Origin: Hypholoma sublateritium FD-334 SS-4 | Taxonomy: Eukaryota; Basidiomycota; Agaricomycetes; Agaricales; Strophariaceae | Assembly (NCBI GenBank): GCA_000827495.1 | Contig: KN817660.1 | Span: forward strand, 1-64,000 | Reading direction: 5' to 3' | Length of the DNA stretch: 64,000 nt | Shown: positions 24,101 to 36,406 of the stretch, piece by piece | Numbering within the stretch: the stretch's first letter is position 1 | Layout: each line of letters opens with the position of its first letter | Program-made: the position numbers and the translations under genes | The notes under the pieces: model-generated | Database searches by the model: none | Told to the model about the DNA's origin: nothing | The model's input: the letters and a program-made list of their open reading frames with translations, nothing else

Positions 24101-25541
24101 TCGAGACTACGAGGACAGAAGAAAGGGTATTTTTATAGTGCAGTAGCTAATACATGCCGATTGTAGGTAAAATCATACAAAANTATTNATTNCGCACTCT
24201 CGCGGAATAAAATCANACGTTATGGATCCCACCGTANGCGCCATCCACGCTTTGAACAAAGCGCTGATCATGNGTGTACCCAGCGGACGTTGATATNTCC
24301 CACATATATTTTNATCAACTTGCCATCCTACACCCATCTAAATAGCCCGTTGTCGCCGTTCTTTGCCTACTTACCCACCCACTCTTTTGAGCTGGTTTGT
24401 AAGACGGCTACCTCTCAAGACTTCCCCGGCTCCCATCTGGTGTTAAATATTAGAAGTAGTATCTTTTATTACCGATGTACCAAGTAAAGCTGCATGGGTA
24501 CTGTAATTTGCCACGTTNAAAAGCAATAAATATTACTATGAGAGCAAACTTTTGCTTGTATTAAACGCCATAATCGAGCAATCCCTGAAAGCAGGAAAAA
24601 TCCATGCTGTGGAGAAGGCAGTATAGTAAAGTGCATCAGCAGTGTATTTNGCTACGTTTGAAAGGTAGGATATATTTGTCCCTCCCAAAAATATTTTTCC
24701 TACCTCGGAAAGCACTATTATCCGGTCTGGGGATTATTTGCTACCCGTGTATAAGAAAATCCTACTTGGGTAGCAAAATAAGGTGCTTATTTTTTTTGCA
24801 GTGACAACCAATAGAACGCTAATAGCAATGGGGTATTATTCATGTTATTGCGACGACCGGAGCCTAAGTTATATGGTGTCTAGATACTTATACTAGTATG
24901 CTGCACACCGGCAGTGCAGCTTGACTATAACATGATGTTGCGTCAGTGTCTTCATATACATCGTCGATAGCCCGCGTCTCTAGTACTTACCAACACATCC
25001 TCCCTTTAGCCAACCGCAGGGATTTCGCGTTCTCTACTTCAATATGGACTTGACTGAAAGGCGCTTGAATATGTCGAAATGGCAGTGATCTAAACTTTCA
25101 ATAGCAGCTTTATCTGTCCAGGATTTTATGGAAACGGTATTCAAATTTGTATCTATACGAAAATTTTCATTATAACTCTGTACATTCCCTACATCACTGG
25201 GACCTCAAGCCGACGACTCACGAGTCGTCGCCAGCACCCAAACTCACCTTCCAACGCACGCGATTACACGTCCAACGCGCTAGTAGTAGAATCATAGCCA
25301 AACAGTATATCTGCGATCAGTAGTAAGTATACCACTATCCGCGAGGTCTGCCTCATTGACAGCGGCGGGGAGCGACAAACTCCCGTGAGTCGTTGTGGAT
25401 TCCGTATTCGCCGTACGCGTTGACGTAGCTGGATGGCACTGACTCGTCGCACGCGTCCGCCTGCACCGAGTCTTTGATAGCAGACAAGCCAAATGCGGGC
25501 AGCACGGGCCAGACGTGCGCACGGCCGACCGCGGTCTAGTC
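21161..25541. other. Gene-poor repeat-rich region with scattered Ns
   Basis: More than 4 kb with no supported gene. More than 30 single ambiguous bases occur between 22264 and 24649, while the flanking coding regions have none, as expected for collapsed or poorly resolved repeats. A minisatellite at about 23300-23405 is listed separately. AT-rich, with many stop codons on all frames. Confidence 0.5.
23301..23406 (+). repeat. 21-bp minisatellite
   Basis: Four to five imperfect copies of a roughly 21-bp unit close to GTTATAGGTGAGTATATGCG stand head to tail, with single-base variants and Ns at the unit junctions. The units are contiguous with no spacers and are not palindromic, so this is a simple tandem repeat. 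Confidence 0.75.
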
Positions 25542-26300
25542 AAGCGCCGTGCGGGGGTCCGCAGCGATGTCGAGCACGGCGAACTGCGCCCGCCAGTCGG
25601 CGTAGTCCGGTAGGCGGTCGCATATGAGGCCTGAGGGCGCGGCTATAGTCGAGCAGGCCACCGAACGCAGGCGGGAAGTGCGCGCAGAGGGCCGCGCCAG
25701 ATGCGGATTCTTTCGCGGCGTGGATGCGGGGGAGCACGCTCGACAGTTCTCCACCGGAGGTCGCCGCGCACAAGGAACAGGGCGGTTGAAGGCGCTGAAT
25801 TCGAAGTCGTCGCGCGGGCCGAGTGCTGCGCGGTGGATGAATCTGGAAACATATACAAGGGGAGCTTTGAAAGACGTACCGAGGCCACTTTCGGCATTGG
25901 ATCAGGCTTAGAAGTTAGCATGCGCAATGCCTCGAGAAATGCCAAAGTCGATGAGAATAACTTTGGATGGGTCTGTCAGCGAGTAGAGGTTGTTGTCGGC
26001 CTTGATATCACAATGGACAATACCATGGATAACTGGTATATGGTCTAAAGCAGACAACTGCATATCTTAGGTTCATGTTGCAGGTCCAGGTTTGGACGCT
26101 TCACCTTTTGCGGCACGCGTGATTTCTTGAGGTAAACTAGGCGCCTGACAGTTCCTCCACGGCGTCGTGCATGCAGCCCTGCCATTGGTAGGGTATATAA
26201 GATACACAGTTGAGGGAAACCATGGTAGACAACATACATATACACCAACCCCGATGAGCGTACCAGAACGGAAGGTCCAAGGTGCAGGTATGTATTCAAT
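25542..26300 (-). pseudogene. Casein-kinase-1-like protein kinase pseudogene
   Basis: On the minus strand the order is: a degraded N-lobe (about 26300-26090); a catalytic-loop-like HCDIKADN (HRDLKPEN in an active kinase, with Cys for Arg) after GIVHC; VILIDFGISR with the DFG motif (about 26040-25910); then RDDFE and the C-lobe landmarks GGLLDYSRAL and LPDYADWRAQF (to 25542). The CK1 C-lobe is recognisable, but at least two frame changes are needed: one after DFGISRG, and one between LLDYSRALRPHM and CDRLPDYADW. Stop codons interrupt the N-lobe. The DxK...N and DFG residues survive, so decay may be recent. Confidence 0.6.
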
Positions 26301-26867
26301 GAAATTCTTGAATATATAAAGTGCCACTTAATGACTGTAATTGGTTAATGAAAGAAGAGCTTAGGAGAGGAGACAGAGATACTTATTTCTTTCTAGCTTA
26401 CCTAAACACTCATCACATACTGGACTATCAAGTGTGCCGATGGGCGCCTAAATTACATTCATGCGATTTGCGTGCGATCGCAGCGCACTCGTACGGCTAG
26501 CTTGTAGCTAGACGCGTTTGATGTTAACGGCTGTGAGGCGTCGGCGTGCATCCGGCGCGCGTGCGCAATGAAGGAAGCGTTCCCCTCGCAGACGGAATAC
26601 ATTCCTTACACCGGCTCGTCAGCGCACCATGACGCGGACCGCGGGCAGAAACATGAGCCGCTTACCATTCGAATATCATGATTGAGAACTTTTCATTATT
26701 TTCAAGTACTCAGTAGCCCGGGAAGAATCTAACGCGTTCATAATACCTTCCCGCCTAACTATGGGGAACGGATAAGTAAGTAATCGCAATGTCTTTCCAA
26801 CGAAATCATATCTACACCCAATCAAATCGGAGTTGGTCAAAGTGACCTGGCCCTATTCTTCCATCCC
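26301..26867. other. Intergenic region
   Basis: About 560 bp, no gene seen. It contains the 3' flank of the HSE1-like gene. Confidence 0.4.
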
Positions 26868-29800
26868 TCAGCCGGACACCGCACTCCCGCTCCCTGGATC
26901 AGTCAGCGTAAGCCCGCCGAGTCCTGCCGTCGGCGGGAAGTACGACGCGTCACCCGCCGGCCCTTGAGCCACTGCGCCCGTCTTCTTCGGGAGGACCCAC
27001 GCCGGTGTCGATGCGCCCTGCGTCGGACTCCCTGCGCTGTTCTGGCGCACGACACCGAACGTGCCGCGCGTGGGCGATGACGCCTGTAGCGGCGCTGCAT
27101 TGACATCCGCCGCCGGACTGTGCACCAGCGCTGGTTGCTGATACACGCCGAACGCAGGCTGATCGTGGAGCTGGAACCCAGTTGTTTGAGGCTGAGGCTG
27201 CTGCTGCTGCTGAGCCGGTGAGGTCGCGCGGACGGACGTCACGGCAGCAGCGCCGTATGCCACCTCATTGTCGGCGGGGTGGGCTTGGTAAGCCTGCGCC
27301 TGGAGCGATGACTGACGACCTAGAGTTTGCTGAGGTTGTTGTTGCTGGGGCTGCTGCTGCGGTTGTTGTTGTTGCTGCTGCTGCTGCTGCCCGTCCGGGC
27401 TCTGCGCCGCAGGCGCCGAATTGTCCTGCGCATCCGTTACGCCAGGGATTGAAATGAAATACACCGACCCCGCCTTATCCAGTCCGCCCTGGGCATAGTA
27501 CTGCGCCCATGCTTGGACATTGGGGTCTGCATAGGTATAGGATGGGTTATAGACATAGGGCGGTGGGCCGGAAATGGGCTGCTGTGGCGCGGCGTGAGTT
27601 TGCGGCTGCGGCTGCGGCTGAGGCTCTGGCTGGGGTTGGGCTTGCGCCTCCGGTTGGTTTTGCGGCTGGGGCTGGGGCGACGACGCCGTGGCATATGCAG
27701 GCTCCTGGTGCAGCTGGACGGGCTGTTGCTGCTGAATGGACGGCTGCTGCCGCTGAATGGGCTGCTGCTGGGTCGGAAGCTGCTGGGCGGGCAGAGCTTG
27801 CACGGGTTGATGGAGTGGCTGCTGCTGCTGAACGGGCTGCGCTTGGATAGGCTGTTGAATCGGCTGCTGTTGGACAGGTTGATGTTGGATAGGTTGCTGA
27901 AGAGGCTGTTGGTGCTGCACGGGCTGCAACGGCTGCTGCAACGGCTGCTGCTGCTGTTGTTGTTGTAGTGGTTGCTGTTGCTGCTGGATGGGCTGTTGCT
28001 GCTGCTGTTGGAGCTGCTGTCCCTGTACTGGATAAGGTGTCGGACCCTGTTGGCTGTACGGCGCGCCTGGCTGATGCCCAGCGTACCCGCCCTGCGGCAC
28101 CACCCCATAGCCGGCCGGCACCTGCTGCTGCTGCTGCTGAGGTTGCTGCTGTTGTTGTCCGGGGATCCCTCCATACGGCCCCGCTGGTTCGCCGTACCCG
28201 CCTACCTGTTGGAGCGGGGGCTGCTGGCCGGGGCCCGCGCCGGGTGACGTGTAGGGACTCGTGCCTGGAGCTGCGTACTGCGCGTACCCTGACTGTTCAT
28301 GTACCGCAGCGGCGGGCGGCGCGTTCCAGCCGTAGCCTTGCGGAGGTCCGGCTGGCTGATACTCAGGGCGGCGACCAGGTCCTACGGCGCTGCGCGAGTC
28401 AGGCCGGCCCTGGCCATATTGTGGGACGCGGAAGGTGGGCTGTTCGTATACTAAAGAGGGCAAAAGTACGCAATCAGTACACGTACATAGAATATGGAGC
28501 AGTGTAGATCTCACCCCCCGAATGCCGTGCTAAGCTTTCTTCCATCATCCTGTCAAATATCGTTCTAGCCCGGACAAAGGTCTCGTTCATCGATACCAAA
28601 TCAGCTACAAGGACATTGTCAATTATCGTAGATTTTGCCGGAATCAAGATTTACGACAAACCTCGCTTTTGGCTATATTTGTCGATCAACTTGACTATCT
28701 TCGGCCGCAGCGCCATGCTAGATCGATAGAGTTCCTGTAGAGATGAACATGATGATCAGTTGGTCAAAGATCACCATTATGAAAACCCACCTGAATCTCT
28801 TCGTTATCTGCAAGATTATCCTTGGCCGGGTCCATGGCGCGTAACATGTTCAAGAGCTTCTCGACATTGACAGCCTGCGCAAATACAGCCGCCTCACGTT
28901 CAGCCTCCTTTGCTAATTCCGAAGCAGTGGGTTCCGGCATGGCTTCCTGGAAGATGCGGATAACTGATAAGGATGACGCTTGTATTCGATGCAAACGAGA
29001 TTACATACCACATAATTGACGGGAAAAATACCCGTGCGTCCCTTCAGTTGACCGCGCCACCAGTCTTTATAGCCGCGGTCAACAACCTTGATGATATCAC
29101 CTTTTTCAAAGGCCAATTCTCCCGGTTCCGTTGGTTCGAAAGTATGCAGCGCCCTCACACGGGTGACGATATTCATATTGGCCGGCATCGGCGATCCTGA
29201 TGCGTTGTCGGAGGAAGCTGCTGGTGTTGCTGAAACAGGTGCAGGCGTCGCAACTGCTGCAGCAGGAGCGACAGTTTCGGGTACTGCAGAAGAAATTGTG
29301 GTGTTGTGTTTCTGCAACTGTTCTTGGTAGTGCTGTTGTTGCTGACGCTGCTGGGTCGCGACGGTGTTGGGCGACGGTGTGCGAGCCGGCACATATCCTC
29401 CGCCAGAGTATTTCGGAGCCGCGAATGGATGAACTGTGCTCGAGCTCGACGCAGCTTGCGTAGCCGTGGTCGTGCTGCGGGCTGCGGTCGAGCTGCTTGA
29501 CCCTGAGGCGGCCCCTGAGGAGCCCGCGGCAAGGCTGTAGTCCGACCACTGGCCGCGGCCACCTTTATCCTGCATAGACATCTCCAGGACACGCTGGAGC
29601 TCTTCCTCTTCCTTGCGACGGATCTCGTCGTCAACCGTTGGCGGTGGAGCCTCCTGCGGCTGTTCGAACTTGTAGTCTGCGAATGCAATAAGTAAAGCGA
29701 CGCCGCTGAAAGGCCAGCCTACGCACTTTTCGCCTTGAGATTATTGTAGCAATCTTCCATGATCCCCAGCGTCTCATCCTTCTCGAACTCTGCGGTCCAC

Positions 29801-30314
29801 ATAGCTATCAGGCCTAGCGCGCGGCGGCGTACTTTCTCGTGGGTATTCTACTGACGATGAGATTATGCTGGCCCATGTAAACGAATGACTCACCCGATCC
29901 GTGATCAGCTTCTCCAGACCTTGAGTGAATGCTCTAGATGCGAGCTCCCGGTGAATTTCGATACCCAGATTCTTGCTTAGTGATTCCGTTAGCGACAGCG
30001 CATATAGCTGCACGTTCGGGTTTCGGTGGGCCAGACGCTTGAGGATGGCAGCAATGGCGGCATGAGCCCTAGATGTTGCAGTTAGTGCTGACGTTTCCTG
30101 TGAATTGTCGACGGGCGACGTACCCCGGCTGCTTCTCATCCTGCACCTTATCGCACAAGTTAAGTATAAGTTCCCAGTTCTCGCTTGTCAGATTCTCGTC
30201 TGTCGTCTTGTCTGCACACCGATTCGAGGCTATCAGTCGATGCTCTGGAAATATGGTGTACACGCACTCACTAACTATGTCCTCGTATTCTGTCGACGAA
30301 CTGCCGCCAAACAT
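26868..30314 (-). CDS. HSE1: ESCRT-0 subunit HSE1/STAM
   Basis: Class E vacuolar sorting protein that with Vps27 binds ubiquitinated cargo on endosomes. Nine exons (30314-30272, 30211-30124, 30068-29894, 29847-29727, 29676-29009, 28946-28791, 28734-28662, 28604-28515, 28450-26868) give about 998 residues. Domains: VHS (residues 1-140; [34 protein letters not shown]); a ubiquitin-interacting motif ([14 protein letters not shown], near residue 165); SH3 (about 308-365; [37 protein letters not shown]); a GAT-like helical region (about 366-470); and a very long Gln/Pro-rich tail (about 475-998) with runs of ten Gln. Yeast and other fungal HSE1 proteins are usually 450-800 residues, so this tail is unusually long. 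CAG/CTG codon runs in the tail create long antisense open frames. It shares a 175-bp promoter region with the E2 variant gene. Confidence 0.93.
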
Positions 30315-30489
30315 GGTGGATTATGAGTGATATATAGGTCCTCTGAAGGGGGGTTTGAATAAGAGATAGAATTGACAGGAAAGAGGTATAAAATGCGGCT
30401 GCGGACGAGGAGACAAATGGAGGCTATGTTGAAGGAGCGTTTGTGGCTGTGACTCAGCTTGTGGCTTTCTTTACAACTCTCACCAATCA
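30315..30489. promoter_or_regulatory. Shared HSE1/MMS2 divergent promoter
   Basis: Only 175 bp separate the start codons of HSE1 (-) and the UEV gene (+). A TATAAAAT element at 30387-30394 points toward the UEV gene, about 96 bp before its ATG. No clear TATA is seen for HSE1. Both products act in ubiquitin pathways, which makes co-regulation possible. Confidence 0.6.
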
Positions 30490-31096
30490 ATGGCTAAAGG
30501 TACCTTTTGTAATCGTCTACAGCATCTAGGACGATCAATAAACGCGACTTAGTTCCTAGAAACTTCAGACTTCTCGAAGAGCTTGAGAAGGGCGAAAAGG
30601 GCATCGGTGATGGGTCATGCTCGTATGGCCTCGAAGACGGCGACGACATCCTGATGAGCAACTGGAACGGCACTATCATCGGCCCAGGGCACGTACGTAT
30701 ATCTGGAGTAATTTAAATCGACCTATGCTAACCATCGTCACCATCTATCGTGCTTTATGACCACAATCAGACTGTCCACGAGAACAGAATTTACAGCCTC
30801 AAGATCACCTGCGGCGACAACTACCCCGATGTGCGACCCGATGTCCAGTTTATTTCACGCGTAAACCTGCCTTTCGTAAATCAGGAGAACGGAAAGGTAG
30901 ATCCCAACAAGTTGCATGTACTCTTGAATTGGTCGCGGAATCTTAGCATCGAGAATGTACTTGTGGAAATCCGAAAGTACGTCGTGTTATCTCATTGCAT
31001 CGCCTTGATCCCGACCAATTCGCAATGATCTTTAGGGAAATGGGATCGTTTAACAACCGGAAGCTGCAGCAGCCGCAAGAAGGCTCTACTTTCTAA
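30490..31096 (+). CDS. MMS2: Ubiquitin E2 variant (MMS2/UEV)
   Basis: Four exons (30490-30499, 30553-30692, 30771-30976, 31036-31096) give 138 residues, the normal UEV size. In known systems Mms2 partners Ubc13 to make Lys63-linked ubiquitin chains for error-free DNA-damage tolerance. Visible landmarks: [70 protein letters not shown] and a C-terminus ending in GSTF. The E2 active-site Cys is missing: the segment that would hold it reads [14 protein letters not shown]. The first exon encodes only MAK plus one base. Other UEVs such as Tsg101/Vps23 are much longer, so MMS2 is the best call. Confidence 0.92.
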
Positions 31097-31835
31097 TAGA
31101 TTCAACACAGATATCCAGATATCCAACCTCACACTGTATTTCTCCATCTCCAACAACCAAATGTGTCTGTCATAGTCTACTCAATCAATTGGAAGCTCCT
31201 GTATTCTTCAGAGGTTCAGCGCTAAGCGCTTTTCGGGGCGATGCAATATGCATAGCTGGAGTCATCGCACAGCAGACGCGTCACATCAAATCATACTACC
31301 CAGATATCGGGAAGTAGCTGATCGGAGAAAAGATTGGTTATTCTCTTTAGGTGTCTAAGCGTCGAAATATCGTACTTTTTTTTCCTGGGGCTCACTATTC
31401 CTACTCAATGCGATTCCGACGCACCCCAAATTGTAGCCACAGGCCCCGTATTGCCCGACAAAATTCAAGCGGAAGATTGGCTCGGAAGATTGCCACGCAT
31501 GATGCACCTAAGGCAGCACTTCGTAGCGACCTTTAGGTGGCCCTAAATGCGCTGATTGTGACCACCTGCAGGTGGCGTCGGGGATTGCCGCCGCCTGCAA
31601 AAATAGATCCCTTGGCGCCATCCAGCGTTAGCATCTCCCAGCGATGCTGGGCCCTCCTCTTCGCGATTCTTTGAGCGCCCGGCATCATCTGCAGCCGGCG
31701 CCGCTATCATCGATTGAAAACTCCGCTGCGTCAGTGCTCGCCGTTCAATCCTCTGCTATGCGTCTTGGATAGCTCCGACTCTGCAGTCTCGCGTGTCGTC
31801 CCAGGACCCACATCCTCCAGCACCATTCTCTGACC
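31097..31835. other. Intergenic region / left flank of KDZ element
   Basis: No gene supported. It holds a 14-bp perfect palindrome (ccacctgcaggtgg, about 31562-31575) and GC-rich imperfect inverted repeats up to 31640. The left terminus of the KDZ element should lie here, but I could not identify terminal inverted repeats or a target-site duplication. Confidence 0.35.
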
Positions 31836-34800
31836 ATGAAGCCTGCGACACTTTCCAAATATCGCGCTAGTCAACCCACCACAAACCATGGCCCAGGAAC
31901 GCATCTTGTCAGTCCGCAGAAGCGTGCTTCCAAGAGGAAGCTTGAACAAACCGCAACAATTTTCTTTGACTTGGATGCGAGGCGGCGACGAGCTAAGAAA
32001 GAGCTGGACGAGCTCCTCTCACCCTCCGCACCAACCATGGCCACTCCGAGCTCTAATGGCCCCACGACTAGCTCCGAGATGGAAGTAGACCCCAACAGCG
32101 AATGGGTAGACGAAGACCTTGACTCGGACAAATCTGGCCCAAATGCCTCAAGCGCGTCTGTTGACCATTCGACGCCTGTGACAAAGCCCAGCAAAAGCAG
32201 GCGTCTTATTCCCGACTATCGCTCTGTCAACCTCTACAGCAAATGGCGCGTCATTCTCCCTACACTTGTTGAACCCCTTCTTGCATATACATCGGATTCG
32301 ATTGCAAAACCTTCTCGTGCAGTTACAGGGGACTTAGCCGCTGCCTGCAAGGACAAGGCATCATGTTGTGAGACGTCGGAAACAACTGTCTTATGTTTGT
32401 ACTATGACCGTATGTACCAGAATATAACCTATACGTCATCCCTTTCGTGTTTTGAGAAACTGTAATTACAGACTTCAAGACCCTGAAGATTGAACATTGC
32501 GCATGCCAAAATCTCGCGAAGACCCTTGTGCGCAATGGGTTGTTCCCAACAGCCCCAGACCAGATTCGAATGGCCATTTCAATTGAACTTCTGGACTTCT
32601 ACAGCGCTCTTTTTGAGCGCTCCTGCGACGCTGTCAATGCAATGGCTGCAGCACTCAATACCTTCTATAACCGACGGGGTTTATTCCTTGTCAATAACAA
32701 AGTTAGTGTTAGGATTATTTCTGGCTTAGGCGTTTTCTGATATAGCAGACAGGGTGAAAGATACAAAGAACCATTTCGTCGAGGAATGGGGTATGCGGCA
32801 CAGTGGCTTGACGGCCTACGAGTGCTAGTAGAAAAACATACCGATTCCTTGTTAGAGCAAGCCGATACCTATCTACAAACGCAGCTCTCCGTCCCTCCTA
32901 CCATTCCGACACCTCTGTTTGATCCCGATCTCTCAAAAGTTCCGGACGCCCCACCACTACCTCATATCCCTCTCGCTACCGATCCTCCTCCACTGCCATC
33001 AAACCCATCACCACCATCTTCACCACCACCTGTATCTCCAGAAGAGTGTATGCGAGAACTTCGCCAACTATGTCCAGCTTGTTTTGGAGGAGCTAAACAT
33101 GGGAGGCCGCTTGAAGAGTATGAGTACCTGAAGTTCTTTGTATACAAAAAAGATTGACGTATCATTCTCATAGCGGTGGGGATTTCCAAATCGCAACGGA
33201 TGGTAATTTTCACCATCGTCATCTCGTCTCAGGAGGAAAAGGCATCAAATTTCACGAACCCAGACACGTCATACCCAAATCGTTCGTTGATTGCGTTGGC
33301 GATACGATCCTTCAAGCAAGAAAATCACCTTCGAAGAGTCGAAATCCCAAAGTCCCCGACTCAGCTGTTGACGAATGCGAAAAGTCACACGACGCCGCCG
33401 ATGGAGACAAGAAAAAATCAGCATCTCATCAAGGGCGCTACGATGACATGGGCTGGATGTCTCTTGTCTGCAGGCATGACATCCCTTTGTTCTTCGCAAA
33501 TATTGATACGCCTGGGGAGCAACAAAAATATGCCATCGCGCTTATTTTATGGTTTTTCAGTCGAATCCCACAGAATGCAACAGTTACTGTGCTATACGAT
33601 ATTGGCTGTGTTCTTGATCGGAGCGTCCAAATGGCAAGTGATTCTATCTTCCTGCAGAAGCCAATGCCGATTTTTGTATTCCAGTATGAAATTCTTCCGG
33701 CGCATATTCGTCCTCGTGTTCAATTTGTTACGACGGCAATGCATGCTTATGGCCACCAATGGTCGTGCCAGCTTATGTACAATCCTCGACTCTGTCGTGG
33801 GTTAGGCCTGACTGATGGAGAGGGCGTCGAGCGGACATGGTCGCGCCTGCGAAAACTCATCATTCTTGTGAGGACATCATCAGTAAGTCTACTCCTGTAC
33901 TCTTATCTCAATGTACGGCTGCTCACAATTCTTCCAGCAAGCTCGTCGAATATGGCTAACAGATCGGCAGCTCTCCGCAATTGCATACAATTTGAGGTGC
34001 GACCTCGGTGAGTGGCTCAAGCGCCGCCGCCGCATAGGCGTCGAAGAACAAAGCAAGAAATCGAGAGCAGTTATAGCGAAGTGTGGGATGTCATTGTCAA
34101 ACCTCCGTGCCCAATGGGATCTTCAAAAGATTGCGCAGTCATCCATTAGAGCACGTAAGAACTGTTGTTGAATGCCTTCTACTTAGTTGTGTCAAATTTA
34201 CCGCGTGCCCCTCTTAGATGCACCGTCCAGATTGAAAAAAGAACTGGACACTGTTCTGAGCCTCCAGGGAGATCTCGACACGGTGGAAAAGGCAATCAAT
34301 ACTGCTAAGGCGACACTGGCGACATCAGCGACACCTGAAGAGTCGAAGGACATTCTCAAAGGTCTTTTAGATATGCATACGACATTCTCAAATAAGGTTG
34401 AGGCGCTGTATGTTTCGCTAAATATCCATGATTCCTATCCTGACTTGAAAGGAGCATCACTGGAGTTTGTGCGAACTCTCCTAATGGCTCATGACCTCAA
34501 GATCAATGTCAGAAAGCGGGCTGTCGGAAGTTTCTTCGAGTGGGATAGGCTGGACCAAGCAGTTGGAGGCCGAAATCAAGCACTTGGTATGCAATATCCG
34601 ATCGTACTGATCTACTAAGATACTTACAGTGAAACCTAGGAACAAAGCTTCATCAGCAGACGCGAAAAGCCATTGCCAAAAGGACACCTGCGCTATTATC
34701 TGCAATCAGAAAATTCAACGCCTACTGTGTCAAACTCGAAAACATGTACGATCCAGCCTGGAATATACCCTTACCTCTTCCTCTTCCTACAACGTTGGCG

Positions 34801-36406
34801 GACCTCCGAGATCGGTCCGATTTAATGGAAGACGTATGGGTCAGCACGTCGGAGACGGTACAGCAGCCCTGGCTGGATAACCCTGACATCCGGGCAGGAA
34901 TACGCGCAATGATCAAACTGGATCGATGCATTGAAGAGCAACACCGACTCGGTCAAGAAGCCGATAACATGTGTGCGTGGTTTCGCAGAGAGCTAGGGGC
35001 TGTTGAGCTGGCAATTAGGACGCCTAAATGTGAGTGCACTATTGTGGATTCCTGAATACACACTGAATATACCCAAGGCAATCCATTCTACATTCAACTG
35101 GGGCAATATCGTGACCATCTCCTCCATTTGAAGACAAGATGGACGAACCCTTTGGCATCTTCGGTCCGATTCGACTCTCACGTCGCAGAGGCTTCCTCAG
35201 TTGCTTCGAAGTTAACGGGACATCTCGAACCAGTATTCAAGTGGACCTATGTCACAAATTCTCTTGAAGTTGGCGCAGACGCTGAAGGCCAAGACAATCA
35301 AGACCAACTGGATGAGAACCTCCCACACCATGAGCTTCTAGCGCGAGACGAGGAAGAGGGGGCGATCATTGCCTCAGAGATATTTGAGCGGGATGAGAGT
35401 GATGATGATGAAGATCCCCCACAGCGTAATCCTCCTGCGCAAGATCTTCTTTCAGACGAAGATGACATTGTTTTTATTGAGGTTTCCCAGACAAAAAGGG
35501 TTGAACGCAACGATAGCTCTGTTATGGAATATTGCGAAGGCACGATGAGTTTTTTCTGGACACAACCGGTAATATATGACTCTTCCGTTACGAAAGAAAT
35601 ACTGATATCTAGTCACCTATCTATTCAGAATCTTGAAGAGGACGTCAATTTGCTTCGCTTCATAAACCAGGCAAAAACATTGCAAATCGGCAACAATTAC
35701 AAGCGCCGAGATCACTCTCGTTCCCAAGCCTTTGATCTAGGTTCCGCCGAACTTCAAATTTTGAGCGCAAAGGATGGACTTCTCAACGATGTCTGTATGA
35801 ATGGATTACCAAAGCTCCTGCAGGCGCTATTTATCCGGGATCCCCAGCACCAAATTCCAGCAGGTCGATGTACGATCTTTTCGACTTATGACCTCAACCG
35901 AATTTGATACCAAGCTTCCGATTCTGAGCTGTGGAGAAGTACACACCACCACAAGTTTTGGGAAAAGGATGTGTGGATAATTCCCATCCACAGGCAGACT
36001 GAGCGCCATTGGGTCTTAGCCGTCCTTTACCTTCAGCATAGCGAAGTCCATGTTTTCGACAGTCTAGCTGGAAATGCACTATGGAATGAAGATATCAAGG
36101 CATTTCCTAATTTTGATTAATTGTATCTGTTCTGACGCCCTTCTACAGAGCGTTTCCATCTTCCTTTCCCGATTAATTCAGCTGGCAAATCAATATGGAC
36201 ATCCCATGGCCACTGTTGCGACAGGCTGGGTTGCGAAGCCTGTCATCGTAAGTTATCTTCCTGTTCAATATATCTAGCTTTACTGAGCTATGTACAAGAT
36301 TGAGGCCGTCCAGTCAAATGGATACGACTGTGGGCTGTGGGTTTTGGTATGGATCGCATGCATTTTGAGGGGATATGGTACCAGTGCTAGAGCAGTAGAT
36401 GAAGGT
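31836..36406 (+). pseudogene. KDZ transposase fused to Ulp1-like SUMO protease (interrupted)
   Basis: Multi-exon gene: 31836-32409, 32472-32701, 32753-33117, 33174-33882, 33938-34154, 34218-34586, 34640-35039, then 35078 onward. Order: basic N-terminus; a CxC-like cluster (EHCACQNLAKTLVRNGLFP); a Pro-rich linker; CPACFGG and DFQIATDGNFHHRHL opening the KDZ RNase-H-like core; MGWMSLVCRHDIPLFF, VTVLYDIGCVLDR and GLTDGEGVERTWSRL continuing it; a helical region; and a C48 (Ulp1) protease with catalytic-type His in RHWVLAV, Asp in VHVFDSLA and Gln/Cys in VQSNGYDCGLWVL. A TGA at 35905-35907 interrupts the frame just before the protease (DLNRI-stop-YQASDSELW); CGA to TGA is the simplest change. The donor near 36105 has GC instead of GT. 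The transposase frame is otherwise open, so an N-terminal product is still possible. Confidence 0.8.

Noticed and set aside
27437..28507. Long plus- and minus-frame Ser-, Leu- or Ala-rich ORFs over the HSE1 tail
   Set aside because: They are frame and strand shadows of the CAG/CAA-rich glutamine tract.
31562..31640. Palindrome and GC-rich inverted repeats as the KDZ terminal inverted repeat
   Set aside because: I could find no matching sequence at the right side (37.4-43.3 kb) and no target-site duplication.
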